From assembly GCF_000262465.1 (NCBI RefSeq), contig NZ_CM001489.1:4906620-4970619 (forward strand): DNA of 64,000 nucleotides. The letters are read 5' to 3'. The notes beneath the pieces were generated by a model. That model was not told where the DNA came from. It ran no database searches and was given only the letters and a program-made list of their open reading frames with translations. This document shows, in pieces, positions 61,598-64,000 of this stretch; the first letter of the stretch is position 1, and each line of letters begins with the position of its first letter. The stretch comes from Frankia sp. QA3. Its GTDB lineage: Bacteria; Actinomycetota; Actinomycetes; Frankiales; Frankiaceae. The position numbers were made by a program, and so were the translations under genes.

Positions 61598-61982
61598 GTC
61601 GATGAGACTATCTGATCGTCGCCGATCCGTGGACGCGGGGTCGCCCGGGCGCACGGCTTGCTCCCACGCGCCCCCGGATCACCTCGCCCCCTCGGGGCGC
61701 GGCCGTGCCGAGCCGTCCGCGGAGATGCCGCCGGTCCTCCCGCGACCGCGCCGCCCGCGCCGGCGTCCAGACCCCGCGCGTCCCCCGGCAGACGCCCACC
61801 CACGCCCGTCCGCCGCTCGGCTGGCCCCATGTTTGCCCAGAGGGGTTTCGTGTCCGCTTCATCCCTCTGGATAAGCATGAGGAGGGGCCTCGAGGCGGGT
61901 GGTCGGGCGGGGGCGGCGGTCGGGTCGGCCGGTAGGGGTGACCTCGGGATTCATGATCGTTCCGGGCGGGCTAGACTGCATG
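61598..61982. other. Spacer between tRNA-Ser(GGA) and the SRP RNA gene
   Basis: 385 bases without a supported gene. It contains copy C of the dispersed repeat (61846), the tRNA promoter region and, near 61930-61975, the presumed SRP RNA promoter (a TAGACT hexamer at about 61972). Confidence 0.45.
61846..61884 (-). repeat. Dispersed element, copy C
   Basis: On the minus strand the sequence CATGCTTATCCAGAGGGAT-GAAGCGGACAC matches copy A at most positions and shares GGACAC and GAACCC-like ends with copy B. It lies about 250 bases upstream of tRNA-Ser(GGA), in the same orientation relative to that tRNA as copy B has to tRNA-Ser(CGA). Confidence 0.6.
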
Positions 61983-62076
61983 GCAGACCCCTCGTGCGGC
62001 GTTACCCTCGTGAACCCCCCCAGGGCCGGAAGGCAGCAAGGGTAAGCGGGCTCTGACGGGTGTGCGAGGGGTCCTC
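61983..62076 (+). ncRNA. ffs: Signal recognition particle RNA (4.5S type)
   Basis: A short bacterial SRP RNA. The terminal stem GACCCCTCG/CGAGGGGTC (61986 with 62065) encloses the conserved apical region CCAGGGCCGGAAGGCAGCAA, with a GGAA tetraloop and the asymmetric loop that binds Ffh. It is located just before dnaX, the usual actinobacterial arrangement. The mature ends are approximate. Confidence 0.93.
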
Positions 62077-62117
62077 TCGTTTCGCCGATCGTCTCGTCGA
62101 GCACGCGGAGCAGGCCA

Positions 62118-64000
62118 GTGAGCGCAGCGTTGTACAACCGGTACCGTCCCGCGACGTTCGCCCAGGTCGTCGGCCAGGAACACGTGACCGACGCGCTGCG
62201 CAAGGCGCTGCGAACCGGCCGGCTGCACCACGCCTACCTGTTCAGCGGGCCGCGGGGCTGCGGCAAGACGTCCTCGGCCCGGATCCTCGCCGCCTCGCTG
62301 AACTGCGAGCAGGGGCCCACCCCCGAGCCCTGCGGCGTGTGCGACGAGTGCGTCGGCATCCGCACCGGCGCCTCGATGGACGTCACCGAGATCGACGCGG
62401 CCTCGCACGGACTCGTCGACGACGCCCGGGATCTGCGCGAGCGGGCCTTCTTCGCCCCCGCGTCGGCCCGCTTCAAGGTCTTCGTGGTCGACGAGGCTCA
62501 CATGGTGACGGCCGCGGCCTTCAACGCCCTGCTGAAGGTCGTCGAGGAGCCGCCGCCGTACCTGAAGTTCGTCTTCGCCACCACCGAGCCGGACAAGGTC
62601 ATCCCGACGATCCGGTCCCGCACCCACCACTACGCCTTCCGGCTCGTCCCGCCGGGCGTGCTGCGCACGCACCTGGCCTCGATCTGCGAGCAGGAGAACG
62701 TCACCGTCGACCCGGCGGTGCTGCCGCTGATCGTGCGGGCCGGGGCGGGATCGGTCCGGGACTCGCTGTCCGTCCTCGACCAGCTGCTCGCCGGGGCGGA
62801 CGACGACGGCCTGCACTACGACCGCGCGGTGGCCCTTCTCGGCGTGACCGACGGGGTCCTGCTCGACGAGACCGTCGACGCGCTCGCGCAGCGCGACGGC
62901 GCCGCCCTGTTCACCGTCGTCGACAAGGTCGTCTCCGCCGGGCACGACCCGCGGCGGTTCGCCACCGACCTGCTCGACCGGTTCCGCGACCTGATCGTGA
63001 TGGCGGCCGTCCCGGACGCCGACGCCCGCGGGCTGCTGGAGTCCTTCTCCCCCGACCAGATCGACCGGATGCGCGCGCAGGCCGCCGCGGTCGGGCCCGC
63101 GGAGCTGTCCCGCACGGCGGACGTGCTGCACGGCGGCCTGGTCGAGATGCGGGGCACGACGAGCCCGCGGCTGATGCTCGAACTGATCCTGGCCCGCGCG
63201 CTGCTGCCCGCGGCCTCGGCGGACCCGGCGGCGCTGCTGACCCGGCTGGAACGGCTGGAACGCCGCTCCGTGCTCGCCGGTCCCGAGCCGGCCGCCGGTC
63301 ACCCGGCGCCGGTGCCGGGATTCGTCCCGGGCGCGGTGGCGGGCAATCCGCCGTTCGGCGGTGCTGGTGACTCGGATGGCCGGGATGGCCCGGGTGGCCC
63401 GGGTGGCCCGGGTGGCCCGGGTGGCCCGGGTGGCCCGGGTGATGCGGCGGGTCCGGGGCGGGAGCCGGCGCCCGCTCGGCCGGTGCGCGCCGCTGCGACG
63501 CCCACCTCCCAGGGCCCGGCGTCCCAGGGTCCGGCCGGCGGCTCGTGGGGTCCGGCCCCGGCGGCCGGCGGGATGGGCGCGGGTGCCCCGTCCGGTGGTG
63601 CCGGCTACGGGCCCCCACCGTCGAGAGGCGCCGGTTTCGGGCCATCGCAGGGAGCCGGCGGCGGCCCCGGAGCCAGGCAGGGCGGCGTGGCTGGGCAGGG
63701 CGGCGTGGCTGGGCAGGGCGGCGTGGCTGGGCAGGGCGGCGGGCGGATCGACGCCGCGGGCCTGCGGATGCTGTGGGACGAAGTCCTCGTGCTCGCCGGC
63801 CGCCTCAGCCGCAAGACACACGCGATCCTGAAGGATCACGCCGCCGTCGCCGACGTGCGCGGTGACGAGGTGGTGCTCGCCTTCGCCAGCCCGACGATGG
63901 GACGGATGTTCGGGCAGGGCAACAACGCCGAGCTGTTCTGCGCCGCGCTGGCGGAGAAGATCGGCGGGACCTGGCGGGTGAGCGTCGCGCCCGCGGGCGG
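62118..64000 (+). CDS. dnaX: DNA polymerase III subunit gamma/tau (5' part)
   Basis: Partial: at least 627 residues, still open at the window end. The GTG at 62118 has GGAG about seven bases upstream and gives the canonical SAALYNRYRPATFAQVVGQEHV. The clamp-loader AAA+ domain has Walker A SGPRGCGKTSSA (near 45), a four-Cys zinc module (NCEQ, CGVCDEC), Walker B VFVVDEAHM, and FATTEP. Domain III follows. After it comes a Gly/Pro linker with in-frame repeats: 9-bp GGP units (about 63385-63440) and 18-bp GVAGQG units (about 63680-63740). DLWDE-type and RLSRKTHAILKDHA segments then begin the tau-specific DnaE/DnaB-binding part. Confidence 0.97.
   Translation, partial: MSAALYNRYRPATFAQVVGQEHVTDALRKALRTGRLHHAYLFSGPRGCGKTSSARILAASLNCEQGPTPEPCGVCDECVGIRTGASMDVTEIDAASHGLVDDARDLRERAFFAPASARFKVFVVDEAHMVTAAAFNALLKVVEEPPPYLKFVFATTEPDKVIPTIRSRTHHYAFRLVPPGVLRTHLASICEQENVTVDPAVLPLIVRAGAGSVRDSLSVLDQLLAGADDDGLHYDRAVALLGVTDGVLLDETVDALAQRDGAALFTVVDKVVSAGHDPRRFATDLLDRFRDLIVMAAVPDADARGLLESFSPDQIDRMRAQAAAVGPAELSRTADVLHGGLVEMRGTTSPRLMLELILARALLPAASADPAALLTRLERLERRSVLAGPEPAAGHPAPVPGFVPGAVAGNPPFGGAGDSDGRDGPGGPGGPGGPGGPGGPGDAAGPGREPAPARPVRAAATPTSQGPASQGPAGGSWGPAPAAGGMGAGAPSGGAGYGPPPSRGAGFGPSQGAGGGPGARQGGVAGQGGVAGQGGVAGQGGGRIDAAGLRMLWDEVLVLAGRLSRKTHAILKDHAAVADVRGDEVVLAFASPTMGRMFGQGNNAELFCAALAEKIGGTWRVSVAPAG
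63385..63440. repeat. 9-bp in-frame repeat in dnaX
   Basis: About six copies of GGTGGCCCG, encoding GGP units in the linker of the gamma/tau subunit. In-frame copy-number change would vary linker length only. Confidence 0.85.
63680..63740. repeat. 18-bp in-frame repeat in dnaX
   Basis: Three full copies and a partial fourth of an 18-bp unit (GGGCAGGGCGGCGTGGCT), encoding GQGGVA units in the same linker. Very recent slippage, as the copies are identical. Confidence 0.85.

Noticed and set aside
61971..63839. A 622-codon minus-strand frame opposite dnaX
   Set aside because: It covers the SRP RNA and dnaX antisense; low-complexity repeats and no recognisable family.
62118..64000. Programmed -1 frameshift in dnaX producing gamma
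   Set aside because: No A-rich slippery heptamer of the E. coli type is visible in the part within the window.

Overview
This 64 kb window is very GC-rich. It uses many GTG starts and is densely packed on both strands. The gene content (SpoIIE-type phosphatase operon, MurT/GatD, the TadA partner protein, a c-di-AMP riboswitch ahead of an NlpC/P60 gene, F420/FMN-type LLM oxidoreductase, actinobacterial PMT mannosyltransferase, short SRP RNA next to dnaX) indicates a filamentous-type actinomycete. Frankia or a close relative is my best guess, inferred from gene content and style and not proven.

Layout. 0.6-13.8 kb: secreted GH26-like hydrolase, Nudix hydrolase, TIGR03085-type protein, a translationally coupled signalling operon on the minus strand (receiver-SpoIIE phosphatase, CHASE3-like histidine kinase, single-domain response regulator), hemerythrin-like protein, DUF2314-like protein, MuiA/DUF4139 protein, PhzF-like protein, CorA transporter and a coiled-coil protein. 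14-20.5 kb: cell-wall block with a c-di-AMP riboswitch controlling an NlpC/P60 lipoprotein, a convergent gap with three consecutive inverted repeats, a membrane esterase-like protein lacking its serine, GatD-MurT (peptidoglycan amidation), and the TadA pair. tRNA-Ser(CGA) follows. 21-31 kb: accessory stretch with two TIR-STAND proteins of immune architecture (TIR-NB-ARC-TPR and TIR-nSTAND-WD40), with an SDR protein, a PLP decarboxylase and a DUF4326 protein between them. 31-44 kb: GNAT, XRE-like regulator, serine hydrolase, LLM oxidoreductase plus GH13 enzyme, alpha/beta hydrolase, SWIM plus SNF2 helicase pair, MarR regulator with a 16-bp repeat array, and PMT mannosyltransferase.

44-61.5 kb is the strongest candidate defence island. 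A type I restriction-modification operon (a degenerate methyltransferase/TRD-like protein, then HsdM, HsdS, HsdR) is divergent from a Rad50/RloC-like zinc-hook ATPase. That ATPase overlaps, by ATGA, a small protein carrying a HEPN-like R-x4-H motif. I propose that the last two are a split RloC/PrrC-like guard module. Next come a VapBC45-like toxin-antitoxin pair, an APH-like kinase, a GRDP-like protein, a TPR-type regulator with a coupled GNAT, and a tyrosine-integrase remnant abutting tRNA-Ser(GGA). The remnant suggests past integration at that tRNA.

61.5-64 kb: tRNA-Ser(GGA), SRP RNA and the start of dnaX (core genome, cut by the window end). Short in-frame minisatellites (9, 15 or 18 bp) and intergenic tandem repeats recur throughout. 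Motif reading, family assignments and residue positions were made by eye; no database search was run.
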